Part shown: positions 12,412 through 23,051 of the stretch, piece after piece
Position numbering within the stretch: position 1 is the stretch's first letter
Layout of the letters: every line of letters begins with the position of its first letter
NCBI RefSeq assembly: GCF_025766255.1
Contig: NW_026516736.1
Span: 168,077 to 232,076, forward strand
Direction of reading: 5' to 3'
Origin: Zychaea mexicana
Lineage: Eukaryota > Mucoromycota > Mucoromycetes > Mucorales > Lichtheimiaceae
Length of the DNA: 64,000 bases
Position numbers and translations under genes: made by a program
Notes under the pieces: generated by a model
Told to the model about the DNA's origin: nothing
The model's input: only the letters and a program-made list of their open reading frames with translations
Database searches by the model: none

Positions 12412-13135
12412 CTACAAAAAAGTTAATAGTGTCTACGGGATCCGTGGTACCCTCCTCAGCACCAGCGCCCGAATAGTAAATCACGCACTGGACAATGAAG
12501 CTCTCCAGGTCCGCGTAAGCTTGCAATTCTGCTACGGTATCTATGTAAATGAAGCTACACTAGGCATATAAGACAAGACTTTTGTCGGTTCCGGCGTCTC
12601 GGGTGCTGCTGCTGGTCGCATGGGTGATATTCCTTGTCCTGTGGCAGACGAGGCGGTCTCGTCTAGGCCCTCCAAAGCAGTGTACTATTGCTGTTACTGT
12701 TGTTCAATTGAGATGTTCTCTCCTTGTTATGTGGCACTCATAGTGAGAGTAGCACCTTTTTCCAGTGCAAGTTGACGGTCTGGGTCATGTTTCGCGTTGA
12801 AACTGAAGATGACTCATTTGCCTCCACGGTGGATAATGATGCCATAATTATCAGGGACTCGGCCATCTGTGTGCCAACAGCATCAGTGGAGCCAGGAATA
12901 GCTAACATCAAATAGAACGCTGCCTTCACTGCGACCAATACGCCAAGTACGAGAGTAGTAAATGGTCCTGACTAGTCAGAAGAGGTTAAGTCCCGATGAG
13001 CGTGAATCACAGACACCATCTCGTCTTGAGCGACCTTGGCCCATATCAGGGCAATAAGGAAGAAGGTCTAGATAGAAGGTTTGCGGTGGAGCCATGACTG
13101 GGGACTTTTTATGAAATACTAAACCCGCTTCTTTT
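12412..13135. other. no gene recognised (possible eroded LINE body)
   Basis: Unrecognised sequence between two LINE-like pieces. It is probably further degraded retrotransposon, but no reverse transcriptase motif (YxDD) can be found. Confidence 0.3.
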
Positions 13136-13372
13136 GTGGGCCACTTCTTAATTCTTTCCCTTTATTCCGCACTTACCCTAATGACTTGGATCGACGAACT
13201 TGTGAATGCCTACTTTGACGCAAATCCCATTAATCGCATCAGTTACTCGCATTTTTTATGGCGAAACATTAATACAATAATCGACAAGACTACTGATTTA
13301 CAATCTTTTGATACCCTTGATGGTCAACTATATCGACGATTCAAAACATCAGCAAGAAGTGGCAAATGGTAA
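13136..13372 (+). pseudogene. LINE ORF2 linker-like fragment
   Basis: The plus-strand frame containing RISYSHFLWRNINTIIDKTT then LDGQLYRRFKTSA resembles the region between endonuclease and reverse transcriptase in Mucorales-type LINEs. The assignment is from general recollection of such elements and is weak. It ends at the AT-rich element. Confidence 0.3.
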
Positions 13373-14047
13373 ATTTAAAAGAGCGATGATATTTAAATTT
13401 TATCTAAATTTGCATAATATTTTTTTTAAAAATTGAATTTTTATAATATATATAAAACTAATATCAAAATGGAAGAGACACATAAAAAATTTACATCAAA
13501 AATAAAAAGATCAATTATAATTAATTTTATGATTGAAAACAATATTAAAAATGTTATTATTCTATATGATGAAAAAAATAAACAAATTGATTTTGAAATA
13601 TCATATAATAATGAAAATGGTCAACAAGAAGAGAAATATCAAGAATATTATAAAATAACAAAAAGAAGAGGAAGTAAAAGAAAAATATACAATAACAATA
13701 AAACAAAAAATTTATCAACACCATCTGTTACAGATGATAGTTCATTAGAAGGTAATGCTGTATTAGTAAGTAATGAAAATTATAATAGAGAAAAAAATAT
13801 TTTGATGAGCTATTAACAGATAATAGTGAAATAGAAGATGATAACAATGATAGTAATAAACGAAGTCTTTCAAATCTTAGTACTCCTGATATTAGTAATA
13901 CTAAAAAGAAAAGATATAATAATAATAATAAATATAGAAATTTTGAATACAATGGATGCTATGTAAAAGAAGATAGTAATAGAACATATTGTGAATATTG
14001 TTTAGAAGATGGTTATTATACAGATGATGGTAATTCAGATGATAATA

Positions 14048-16491
14048 CAGTGAACCCCCGCTTTTTGCAACAGCGGGAATACCGTCAAAAAAGCTGCAAA
14101 ATCTGAGGATCTGTAAAATGTGAATATGTTACACAAATGGGATCGATAAGCTGGCAAAGTGTAATTAGTATACACCAATTAAAAGAGTGCGGTCCATCAT
14201 TATAGCTCAGTGATAATATCTACGTATAGCCTAGCTTCTTTTTGCAATCATTACTTCTTCTCTTCTATTCAACTTCTTTTTCATCATGGGCAAAGCCAAA
14301 TATGAGAAGCTCACTGACGAGCAAAATGACATCATCTACAACTATTACATCCAAAAGGAGAAAGCTAAAGTCAAGATCAGTTTCAAGGATCTAGTTGCTT
14401 AGGCTAAAATTGAGTTGAACCTCGAAAATATGCCTCATGTGACGACGATTACAAGAATGATCCAGGGTCGAAAGCAAGACGAACAAAATGGCATCGATCG
14501 TCACAGAAAAAAGAAAGACCGAGCAAAGTTTCCAGTATGTGTTCCTATTTGCTTCCAAGTGTATTTTACGACAGAAATAGTAATAAAACAAACTATAATA
14601 GCAACTTGAACATGCATTGTACATGTGGATCGAGCAGCGCTACCATGAGCGCTCTCCAATTAACTGGAGATTGATCATTCATGCCGGAAAAGAATTTGCA
14701 CAGGACATGGGCATTTCTGAGGAACAATTTTGCTTTTCCAATGGATGGGAGAACAGATTCTAGCGTCGTTACCAGCTGAAGGTGCATAAGGTACACGGTG
14801 AGGCTTCATCTGCAGATGTTAGCCTAGCTGCTGCCAAACTTCCAGAAGTCCAAGCAAAATGTGCACAGTATGCTCTCAAGGACATTTACAACATGGATGA
14901 AACAGCAGTATTCTACTCAAGTGCCCCAACTACTACCATTGCTCCTGCATCCTTCAAGGGCGTTAAGTTGGATAAAACGCGGTTGATACTTGTGTTAACG
15001 ACCAATGCAGACGGCTCTGACAAATGGTATAACTATCAAGGGGCATATTGGATAATAGAATTTGAGAATCATCCTTTGATCTAGTAGAGTGTTAACCACG
15101 ATAGTTAAATGATATAATATGCAAGCAGCTAATAATATTACTTACTACAGGTTTCCTTGGTTTATCAGCAAATCCCAAAATCCAGCATGCTTTAAGAAGG
15201 TACTTCATCATTATATCCAATAGGTGCATATTTGCTTACATAGTGTTTGTTTGTCTGGTAGAGAGGAAAGGATGGTTATCCAAACATTAGCGTGATGAAT
15301 TATCGAGCAAATGCCAACGCATGGATGACGCGTGAGATTTTCTATAATTATCTCAAAAAACTAGATAACTCAATGAGGCATCAAAAACGCAAGATCCTTT
15401 TGCTGCTGGATAACTTTTCTAGGCACTTTTGTGATTACGAGCCAACCAACGTTGAGCTTTTATATTTGCCACCCAACACGACGTCGATAATGCAGCCATT
15501 GGATGCTGGTATAATCAGTAGCTTCAAGGTGCATTTCAAGTATATACAAGAATAAGATCTCATGCATATCATGTAAGGAGGGGTGATTATTTGTATACTA
15601 AAGCAGTTAACTTCAGGAATAAGCAATATGAAAAGGCTTACGAGAAAATTAAGTACCGTTTGGAGCAAGGTCTACCAGCAAATGATGGCAATGTTTTCCG
15701 TGTGGAAATCATTTTTGGTATGGCTTGGTGTCTTGAGGCTTGGTATAAAGACGTTAAGCCTTCTACAATCGCAAATTGCTTTAAGAAGACAAAGGTGGTA
15801 GAGGGTGCAACTAACAGCATTAGCAATGGATCCGTTTGTGAAGATGAAGTAGCCCTAGGTCAGATCAATGATCATTTGAGCCATATATATGGGAGCCATG
15901 ATCTTCAAAACTTCACTTTTGATGCCGATCCACCTGAGGAAGTAGCAGCTGTTCATCCAGTGCTAACCAATGATGAAATTCTTAAAGCTATGCTTGATAA
16001 AGCAGTTGTAGATGCAAATTCGATTGCTGAAGCTGCTAATGATTCTGGAGAGCCTTCTAATGATGCTCCATGTCAATCTCCAAAGTACACAATCAGGAGA
16101 AGGCTCGGATGGTGGAAAAAGTCATCGAGATTTTGATTGATCCAGAACATCAAGAGATCAAAGATCAGCTTCGAAAAATTCGTGACAATTTTCGTAGAAA
16201 AAGTCAGTCAAAGCAATCAGCAATCACAACTTTCTTTATTTAGTTTAAAACCTCTTATATAATAGAATATATTAGTGTATCTCTTTTGTCACTGGTTTGG
16301 GTCTCACCGTCTCCGAAGTTTGAGGCTAATAAGGCCGAAGCAGGAAATTGCAGGTCCCGATTTCTGAGTTGCAATCTACAAAAACTGAGGAATCTGCAAT
16401 TTTACTAAGTGTTGAGCGGGAATCTGCTCCAAAAAGTTGCAAAAAGCAGGGATCTGCAATAATCGGGGGTGCAAAAAGCGGGGGTTCACTG
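14048..16491 (+). mobile_element. pogo/Tigger-type (Tc1-mariner superfamily) transposon, 2444 bp, with TA target duplication
   Basis: It starts CAGTGAACCCCCGCTTTTTGCA and ends with the exact inverse (22 bp perfect), each end flanked by TA (14046-14047 and 16492-16493). Further short inverted matches (GATCTG/CAGATC, TTTTTGCAAC) lie just inside. The interior encodes a pogo-class DDE transposase. Insertion is in the accessory ORF of element A, so this is younger than element A. Confidence 0.93.
14286..16242 (+). pseudogene. pogo-type DDE transposase, inactivated
   Basis: The ATG at 14286 opens an HTH (psq-like) region. After an in-frame TAG at 14401-14403 the frame continues (AKIELNLENMPHVTTITRMI) to a GT-AG intron (about 14536-14605), then a Tc5-type HTH (FSNGWENRF, TAG, RRYQLK). 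The DDE_1 catalytic core follows: NMDETAVFY (first D), LLLDNFSRH (second D), and LPPNTTSIMQPLDAGI (third D). About 270 bases (15050-15290) between first and second acidic residues are scrambled. The Lys-rich tail (RKSQSKQSAITTFF) ends near 16242. At least two stops make it non-functional. Confidence 0.85.
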
Positions 16492-16688
16492 TAATTCAGA
16501 TGATAGCAATTCAGATGATGATAAAGAAGATAATGATAGCAATAACATTAATAAAAATTTTCAAAGAGATGAATATTGTTTACAATTATTATACAATATA
16601 TTAATGTATGAAAAGAAATTATTAAGTGAAAATAATACCAATAAATTAAAAAATGTGGATATAATATTTGATAGAATAAAGAGTATTT

Positions 16689-17647
16689 TTATTGATCTTG
16701 GATTTTCGTTTGATTTTCATTATAATACATAATAACTGTTTTTAACATTTCAAACAAATTATGATGATATCTTTTTCTAAAAGCATAATCTAAAAAATAC
16801 AATGTATATAGCTCAGAATCTTTTTTTATATTGGGCATATGTTTTCTTAAATACATCCAAAAACCTTCCATACTGTTAGTATGTATTGTTGAATCATTTG
16901 GATCCATAAAATATTTTGAATGATCAACTGCTTTATGAATATATCCCATCTTGTTTAAGCTTGTATAAGATCGTAAACCATCAGTGATTATAGTTGTTCC
17001 TTGATAAACTTGATCCTTGATTATTGGTAATAATGTTGACATTTTTCGATTTTGAACAGGCACCAAAAAGAACAGATTTGAATTTCTTTGATAACCGCCT
17101 AATATCCACATATGTTTTCTGTATCGTTTATGCTTTGCAGTAGTAATTTTTGTTTCGCCAAAACAGCATTCGTCGATTTCAACAATTTCATCTTGTCCAC
17201 CAATTACATTTTTCTATAACTCTTGATTATTAAGGATCTATATGTTTATCGCAAAGCGTATTTTTGAATATAATCATGTAACTGTTTCATCATCGATTCC
17301 CATTTGTAGAGACACTTTTATAGGAGAAGGATCTATATAAAAAACAAATTAATATTATATATGTTATATTATAAAAGATACATACCAATCATTCATTGAC
17401 GTGATAGTTCTACTATTTGTATTGGTCGTAGATTTGTTTTTTCAAATAATGTTTCGGCAAATACACCTTTTCTAATATTATCTGGATAACAATAAAATCG
17501 ATATCTTTGATAATATTTTCCAATGGATAATGGTTTTTTGCATTTTCTACAAATAAAAGGTTTTATAAGTCCTTGCTTTTATAAATAGATTATAGCTTGT
17601 TCTTCGTCATAAAGTGTTCAAAATAGTGTTTCATTTGATTTAAACAT
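16689..17647 (-). pseudogene. IS1595/Merlin-type (ISXO2-like) DDE transposase of element A, decayed N-terminal half
   Basis: The ATG at 17647 opens a frame that contains TGA and TAA codons early on. It has a zinc-ribbon-like N-terminus (FICRKCKKP, then YCYP). After a break near 17330-17400 (possibly an intron) come IVEIDECCFGE (first catalytic Asp), a basic block with KHMWILGGYQR, TTIITDGLRSY (second Asp) and STIHTNSMEGFWMYLRKH (catalytic Glu and the HTN box). This is the order of the DDE_Tnp_IS1595 family, known in eukaryotes as Merlin. The C-terminal 140 residues are fully open. It is convergent with, and overlaps, the accessory ORF. Confidence 0.83.
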
Positions 17648-17815
17648 TTTGATAAAGAAAAAGAAAAGAAGTGTTTTATGAAAAATCAAAAAAAAAATTT
17701 ATATAACTTTATATATTTTGTGTAACTTACCAAAGAACGCCTGTAACCAAAATATCCCTACCAACAAAAGCATCTAATACAGCATTAAGACGCGTAGGAA
17801 ACAAGTCTTTTTGCG

Positions 17816-18556
17816 ATGACGCACAAGTGGAATTCCAAAAAAAAACGTTTGGAGGCAGAGCAAGCTTCAGTGGCTAATGAATTTGTGGATATGGCAACTA
17901 ATCTTATAAAGGATGCTGGTCAAACAGCTGCAACTGCAATTCAAGGGAACATCAATAAACGCAAACGTCGTGGAATCTCAAGCAATATTGGTATGCCACT
18001 ACAACGACAACGAACACAGTAAATTCAACAACAAACTCAATAAGGAGATCAGCAGGATCAGGGCGTTATTGATTCAACAGAGGATCCGTTCATCGATTTG
18101 ACGCTGGGGGATCACATTCGATCGGCAATTATAAAGTTCAAGTTGTCATATATCTATATCCACGATTTACACAAGCAAAAGTAAGTTGGATATACATTAG
18201 ATTAATACATTTGTTTGTTTATTACATAATATACAAACAAAAAGTCTATTGTATTACGGCATAGTTGACTTGATTCCAATGTCATCAACCAAGCTATATC
18301 AAACAGTTGACGAAAGCGACGTTGAAGATATCAAGGCTGTCAATAGGAGAAGTAATCGTCGTATGGAAGCAGCAACGGATGTAGACCTAGAAAAAGCGAA
18401 AGAGTTCGTCGAAAAGATAATGCGAGAAGTGGTAAGGATAAAAAAAATTAGATGATGGGTGTGAGGTAGTAGCGTTGTATACGAGCTGTGTTATTTATGA
18501 TGATGGAATTGAACGTATGGGTTTCCAAACGACATGTTCTAATGCTCAGCTATTGT
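17816..18556 (+). pseudogene. gene I, 5' part: unknown protein of a probable multicopy family, nonsense-mutated
   Basis: The ATG at 17816 opens a frame that continues in the same phase through two TAA codons (about 18020 and 18047), both where Gln (CAA) is expected in a Gln-rich stretch, to a donor site near 18181. A second exon from about 18253 reads YYGIVDLIPMSSTKLYQTVD, and further downstream VVALYTSCVIYDDGIERMGF, up to the fold-back element at 18557. The 3' half of the gene resumes at about 21530. I do not recognise a function for this part. Confidence 0.4.
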
Positions 18557-20479
18557 GAGAGTTAAACATAAATCTGATGATTACAAAAAATTCTTAATTT
18601 TTTTATCATCTATAATATTTATATAGTTAATATAAATAATTTTTATTATATGATTATAAGAAAAATAAAACAAATTGTTTTCTATTTCTGTTCCTTCTCC
18701 TCCTCCTCCTCCTCCTCAAAATAATAACAATAACAATAATAACAACAAACCCTTAACAGGCTTTTTATGTTCTTATTTATATATAGTAAAAAACAACTTA
18801 AATCGTTGATTTTTATGTTTTTAAAATTTATTTTTTAAATTTTATTTTAATCACATAATATAAATGATTATATAATCATTTATAATTATCATGTGAATAT
18901 TTAAAATAAATAAAAAATTACAATTTTTAAAATTAACTAGCGGTCCTTCCTCGCTTCGCTCGGATGAATGAGCCCCTCTGCTTCGCTCCGTGTCATTCAA
19001 CAGAAATGCATCGCAAGGGGGTTCCCCCCTTGACCCCCAAGTGGGGGGCAAGCCCCCCAAACCCCCCTGTCAAGCGAGGTTGGATCAATGTTTTGGTATA
19101 GATGCTTATTATCTGTTTTCAAAAACAAAAGCAAGATCATTGTGCAGTGCGAAGTAGTCTATCATAGAAAGTCGTCAAAGTTGGATACTTAACTATCTCC
19201 AGTTTAGAATGCAATGTGAAAAGAAGTGTTGACAAAGATGATGTAGTGATATTGATAGAAAGAGAATAGGCGAGAAAAAAAGAGAATAGGCAATATAAAA
19301 AAAGAGAATGGGCGATGTAAAAATAGAGTAGGTGACAAAAAGAATTATAGAAGAACTTTGTGAAAAACAACATTTCTTGTGCTTTGGCCTTGCTGACCCA
19401 CGATACGTGAGTTCTCAGGATCTAACATGATTCTGATGGATGAAGGGGTGCGGACGCGCGACATGGCTACATAGAGTAGACCATGCGTGAACGGAGGTTC
19501 AGGCAAGTAGAGGCCGACAGTGTTGAAAGTTTGACCCTGTGCCTTATTGAGGGTCATAGTGAATGCCAGGCGAACAGTGAATTGGATGCGTTTGAAGAGA
19601 ATGGGTGAGCGTGTTTGCGATGGTGTGAGTGTTATGTGAGGGATTAAGACAATGTTGCCAGCATGAGGTCCAGTGGCTATTTCAGCTTCAAGTACATATC
19701 TTTGAAAAGAGCGTACAATCAGCCATGTCCTGTTGCAGAGACCACTTTGGGTGTGTAAGTTTCTCAAAAGCATAATTGGGCAACCGACTTTGAGTTTTAG
19801 CAAGTGTGGTGGGAGGTCGGATGGATTCATGGAATTGAGCAGCTCTGGTAGGTATATGATTTGATCCTCTGGTGATAAAGAGAGAGAGAAAAAGTTTTAT
19901 GCAGCATTTAATATTTACACACTCTGTTGTGCTTACAGCTTTATTCTACGTCGGAGGTAAACAGTGGAGCCACATTTTGATTGCTTGAATGCTAGAAGAC
20001 AATGCTGTAATGGTTACACGGTCGCCATGGCGACGAAAAAGCGTTATGGACAGATGGACATATCGAACACGTAAAGAGACTGTGAAGGAAAGAAAGGAGG
20101 AGGAGATTGAAAAGATTTCCTTTTTTATGAGTTATAAATCGTAAAACTGAAGGATTTTAATAAATAGATAATGTTAATTTTTGAAAGATTAAAAATATTA
20201 TATATTTTTTTCTTTCTGAAAAACATAATTTGTGTTACAAATAATTGTTTTTTAATATATATAAATAAGAACATAAAAAGCCTATTAAGGATTTGTTATT
20301 ATTATTGTTATTGTTATTTATTTTGAGGAGGAGGAGGAGGAGGAACAGAAATAGAAAACAATTTGTTTTATTTTTCTTATAATCATATAATAAAAATTAT
20401 TTATATTAACTATATAAATATTATAGATGATAAAAAAATTAAGAATTTTTTGTAATCATCAGATTTATGTTTAACTCTC
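18557..20479. mobile_element. fold-back element 1 with ~220-bp terminal inverted repeats
   Basis: 18557-18785 and 20265-20479 are inverted copies starting GAGAGTTAAACATAAATCTG and including ATGATTACAAAAAATTCTTAA, a (CCT)n/(AGG)n tract and AACAATAATAA-type runs. No transposase lies between; the cargo is a Helitron-like fragment. No target duplication was confirmed. It interrupts gene I. Confidence 0.78.
18937..19870 (-). mobile_element. Helitron 3' fragment carrying the end of the PIF1-like helicase
   Basis: The minus-strand ORF 19868-19345 encodes the C-terminal part of a Helitron/PIF1 helicase: LKVGCPIMLLRNL, FTMTLNKAQGQTFNTVGLYL and LYVAMSRVRTPSSI. Downstream on the same strand is a GC-rich tail with a strong stem-loop (GGGGGGC, TT, GCCCCCC) ending CCGCTAG next to T at 18937. 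CTRR-T ends with a nearby hairpin are the Helitron 3' signature. The Rep domain and 5' end are absent. The fragment lies inside fold-back element 1. The GC-rich tail could alternatively be an unrelated GC cluster. Confidence 0.6.
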
Positions 20480-20548
20480 TAGATGAATATTATAAATATT
20501 CATCAATACTTTATGCTAATTTATATAGAAAAGGTATTCCTTTTCTAT

Positions 20549-21525
20549 AAGAGGTTTAATCAATAATTTAGTGATTACAAAAAATTCTTAAATTTTTATC
20601 AATCACTAGATTATTAAAATTGTATATATTTCTTTATATTTATTTAAATATTAATTATGTTATAAATCTATTATGCCATAACACACTTCTACTTCTGCCA
20701 TAATGTTCATTAGAAAGGTAAAGTAACACTTAACCCTTTCTAAATGAACAACAACAACAACAAACAACAACATTGACATGTTCTTGTTTTTTCCTAATGG
20801 TAGAAAATACTCAAAATTATTATTTTGATGTATTTTCACAATATTAGAAAATAAAAACTTTATTTCTTAGATATTCAAAGAAAAGGATAAATACAGATAT
20901 TTATCTCTTTTTTTAAAAAATAGTTTATTGATAGAAATTACCCGGAAAGGGTTAAAAGCTTGCAGTGGCGAGCTAATTTCTATCTAATAAATCTATTTTT
21001 AGAAATAAAAATAATAAGGATAACAAAATTATCTCTTATTATTTTAATTTAAACTCAGAACATAAAATATTCTAAAAAGAATATTCTATTCTTTTTGAGT
21101 TTAAATCTAAAAATAGAAAAAACAAATTGTTTTTCTATTTTTAAGAAAAGAGATAAATATTTGTATTTATCCTTTTCTTTGAATATCTAAAAAATAAAGT
21201 TTTTATTTTTTGATATTCTGAAAATACATCAAAATAATAATTTTGAGTATTTTCTACCATTAGGAAAAAACAAGAACATGTCAATGTTGTTGTTTATTGT
21301 TTGTTGTTTGTTGTTGTTGTTGTTGTTCATTTAGAAAGGGTTAAGTATTACTTTACCTTTCTAATGAACATTATGGCAGAAGTAGAAGTGTGTTATGGCA
21401 TAATAGATTTATAACATAATTAATATTTAAATAAATATAAAGAAATATATACAATTTTAATAATCTAGTAATTGATAAAAATTTAAGAATTTTTTGTAAT
21501 CACCAAATTATTGATTAAACCTCTT
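20549..21525. mobile_element. fold-back element 2, ~1 kb nested palindrome
   Basis: Arms of about 390-410 bases (20549-20950 and 21110-21525) are inverted copies. The tips read GAGGTTTAATCAATAATTT and TGATTACAAAAAATTCTTAA, the latter shared with element 1. The loop region holds further inverted repeats (GATAGAAATTA/TAATTTCTATC; TTTAAACTCAGAA/TTTTTGAGTTTAAA). No coding region. It lies directly beside element 1 and between the two halves of gene I. Confidence 0.85.
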
Positions 21526-23051
21526 TAAATACAGACCGATATTCAGTCGTTGCGGTTGTCAATCAAATCAGCAAATCATCACGTCAAGGAAAATGAGGGT
21601 ACATCAAGATCTTGGCAAAAGAAAGTGATCAAAGTGCTGAAAGAATAGTAAGTACTTTTAGCAGTACTATTATTCCTTTTTGTATTGATGTACAGTGGAC
21701 CCCGTTTAATGTCAACCCCTTTAATGTCAACCCCTGATATGGTCAACCTTTTTCTGAGAACCTCACATTTTAGCAGAGATAAATTTCAACTTCTACATAA
21801 GGTCAGTGTCAACACCTTGGCCAGGGTTGACTTCTTATTGAGGTCAAACATATCTAATCAAAAGAGTTTATTTCATTGTTGGTTGAAAATATATTGTTCA
21901 GGAACGACTCTGTTGCATACATACACTGTGTCAGGGTGTGCTGGTTTTATATTTTATTATACGGTTAAACTTTGTGCCACCCCCTTGAACGTCAACCCCT
22001 GTTAGCGTCAACACTTTCAGCTGTACTTGAGGGTTGATATTAAAGGGGGTCCACTGTAATACTAATGGGCTACAACTTAACAACAGCCGAGATGTATATA
22101 ATGAAAAGGGATCTTCATCCATGTTAAAAAATCAAGGGGAAATGAACTATATCTCGACTTTCCTTGCACCTATGATCAAGCAGCTTTTAAAGGATATGAT
22201 AACATTGGTTTCATGTGGTATGTAACTATCCGATTATTCCATTCTTTATTGATACTTAGAATTCATATTTTGACATAATCATTACTTTTCATTATTTGTT
22301 ATAGGGGTGATGCAGCTCTTGCTGCATCGAAAGAAGAAGAACATGCTGCACAAACGGATGACGAAACCAGATTGAGAGGAAAAATTCCTGATGGAGTGTT
22401 TACATTGAAAGATTATTACATGGATTTTTCACTTGTCGAGATCAGTGGACCTCCCAACGCCAACAACCATTCGCATCATATTGGGGACAGGAATAAGCTG
22501 GCAAAGGCTTTAAAACAACAGTTGAAGAAGATTCGAAGAACAATCACTGACGGAGATGTTGAACTATATGAAGCAATCAAACTCTTTGAAGTTCAAGTGT
22601 ATGGTAAATATCAGAGTGATATGTATGTTCAAGGTAATTCGAATGCCCCTGAGATAATACTGATCGTGTAATGATACACATAACTCTATGTTTACTCATT
22701 AGCAGAACCGGTACGAGGTGTTTATGTATTTGATCAAGTGATGGTAATCCAATTGCTATGTCCTATTGGCATGATAACAACGTTCATGCCCAAGTTAGTA
22801 AAAGATCTATGGAAACTGAAGGTATCATATAAAGGAAAAATTCTCTCATTATTCTGCGTCTATTTTGTGCTCATTTTTTACTAAACACAAATGAACAGCA
22901 ATTTATCATTAGTAGCTCTCTTACCGTTACGGATTATTTGAATAGTGATGGAGGGAACAACAGCAGCGACTGTTCGACTGATTCAAGAGATATAGTCTAT
23001 ATTTCACCTACCAAGAGATCCAGGAAGAAACGGGTTGAAACTTCGTCATGA
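21526..23051 (+). pseudogene. gene I, 3' part: PD-(D/E)XK-like unknown protein, well-spliced last exons
   Basis: A segment ending ILAKESDQSAERI stops at a GTAAGT donor (21650). After the MITE-bearing intron, exons about 22107-22217, 22305-22633, 22706-22821 and 22899-23051 join in phase with GT-AG ends, and the last ends in TGA. The sequence includes FPCTYDQAAFKGYDNIGFMW, IPDGVFTLKDYY, and MDFSLVEISGPP, then SHHIGDRNKLAKALK and RGVYVFDQ. PDG followed about 16 residues later by VEIS resembles a PD-(D/E)XK nuclease core with the Lys replaced; this is my inference. A TGA near 21604 and the upstream insertions mean the gene is broken. Similar sequences occur in many copies in Mucorales genomes as far as I recall. 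Confidence 0.5.
21693..22056. mobile_element. pogo-like MITE, 364 bp, TA target duplication, in an intron
   Basis: The ends CAGTGGACCCCGTTTAAT and its near-exact inverse (right end ATTAAAGGGGGTCCACTG) are flanked by TA at 21691-21692 and 22057-22058. Internal GTCAACCCCT repeats occur four times. There is no ORF. It sits between a GTAAGT donor at 21650 and the next exon of gene I, so it is intronic. Confidence 0.88.

Larger units (their letters stand above)
13469..16732 (+). pseudogene. accessory protein of element A (Asn/Asp-rich, with Cys pairs), split by pogo and one frameshift
   Basis: The ATG at 13469 follows CAAA. About 115 codons read on to 13816, where a one-base shift in an A-rich run near 13795 moves the frame. 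It then continues through SLSNLSTPDISNTKKKRY and a CYVK...YCEYC segment (two Cys pairs, possible zinc knuckle) into the pogo insertion at 14048, and resumes at 16494 (NSDDSNSDD...) to a TAA at 16730-16732. The repeated DDGNSDD/NSDDSNSDD on both sides confirms that one ORF was interrupted. I do not recognise the protein. Its partner on the other strand is the transposase, so a role in DNA binding or regulation of transposition is an inference only. Confidence 0.5.
13376..17735. mobile_element. AT-rich two-gene transposon with IS1595/Merlin-type transposase (element A), ends approximate
   Basis: Composition drops abruptly to strongly AT-rich at about 13376 and recovers at about 17735. The unit holds two convergent genes: an Asn/Asp-rich accessory ORF on the plus strand and an ISXO2-like DDE transposase on the minus strand, with tails overlapping by about 44 bases. 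A pogo transposon (14048-16491) is inserted in the accessory ORF. Without it the element would be about 1.9 kb. Both borders show GGTAA/TTACC (about 13368 and 17727-17731), but no longer inverted repeat or target duplication could be confirmed. Confidence 0.6.

Noticed and set aside
18937..19080. Mitochondrial GC cluster
   Set aside because: Considered because of GC-rich hairpins in AT-rich DNA, but the adjacent PIF1 helicase end on the same strand and CTAG-T terminus fit a Helitron better; not fully excluded.
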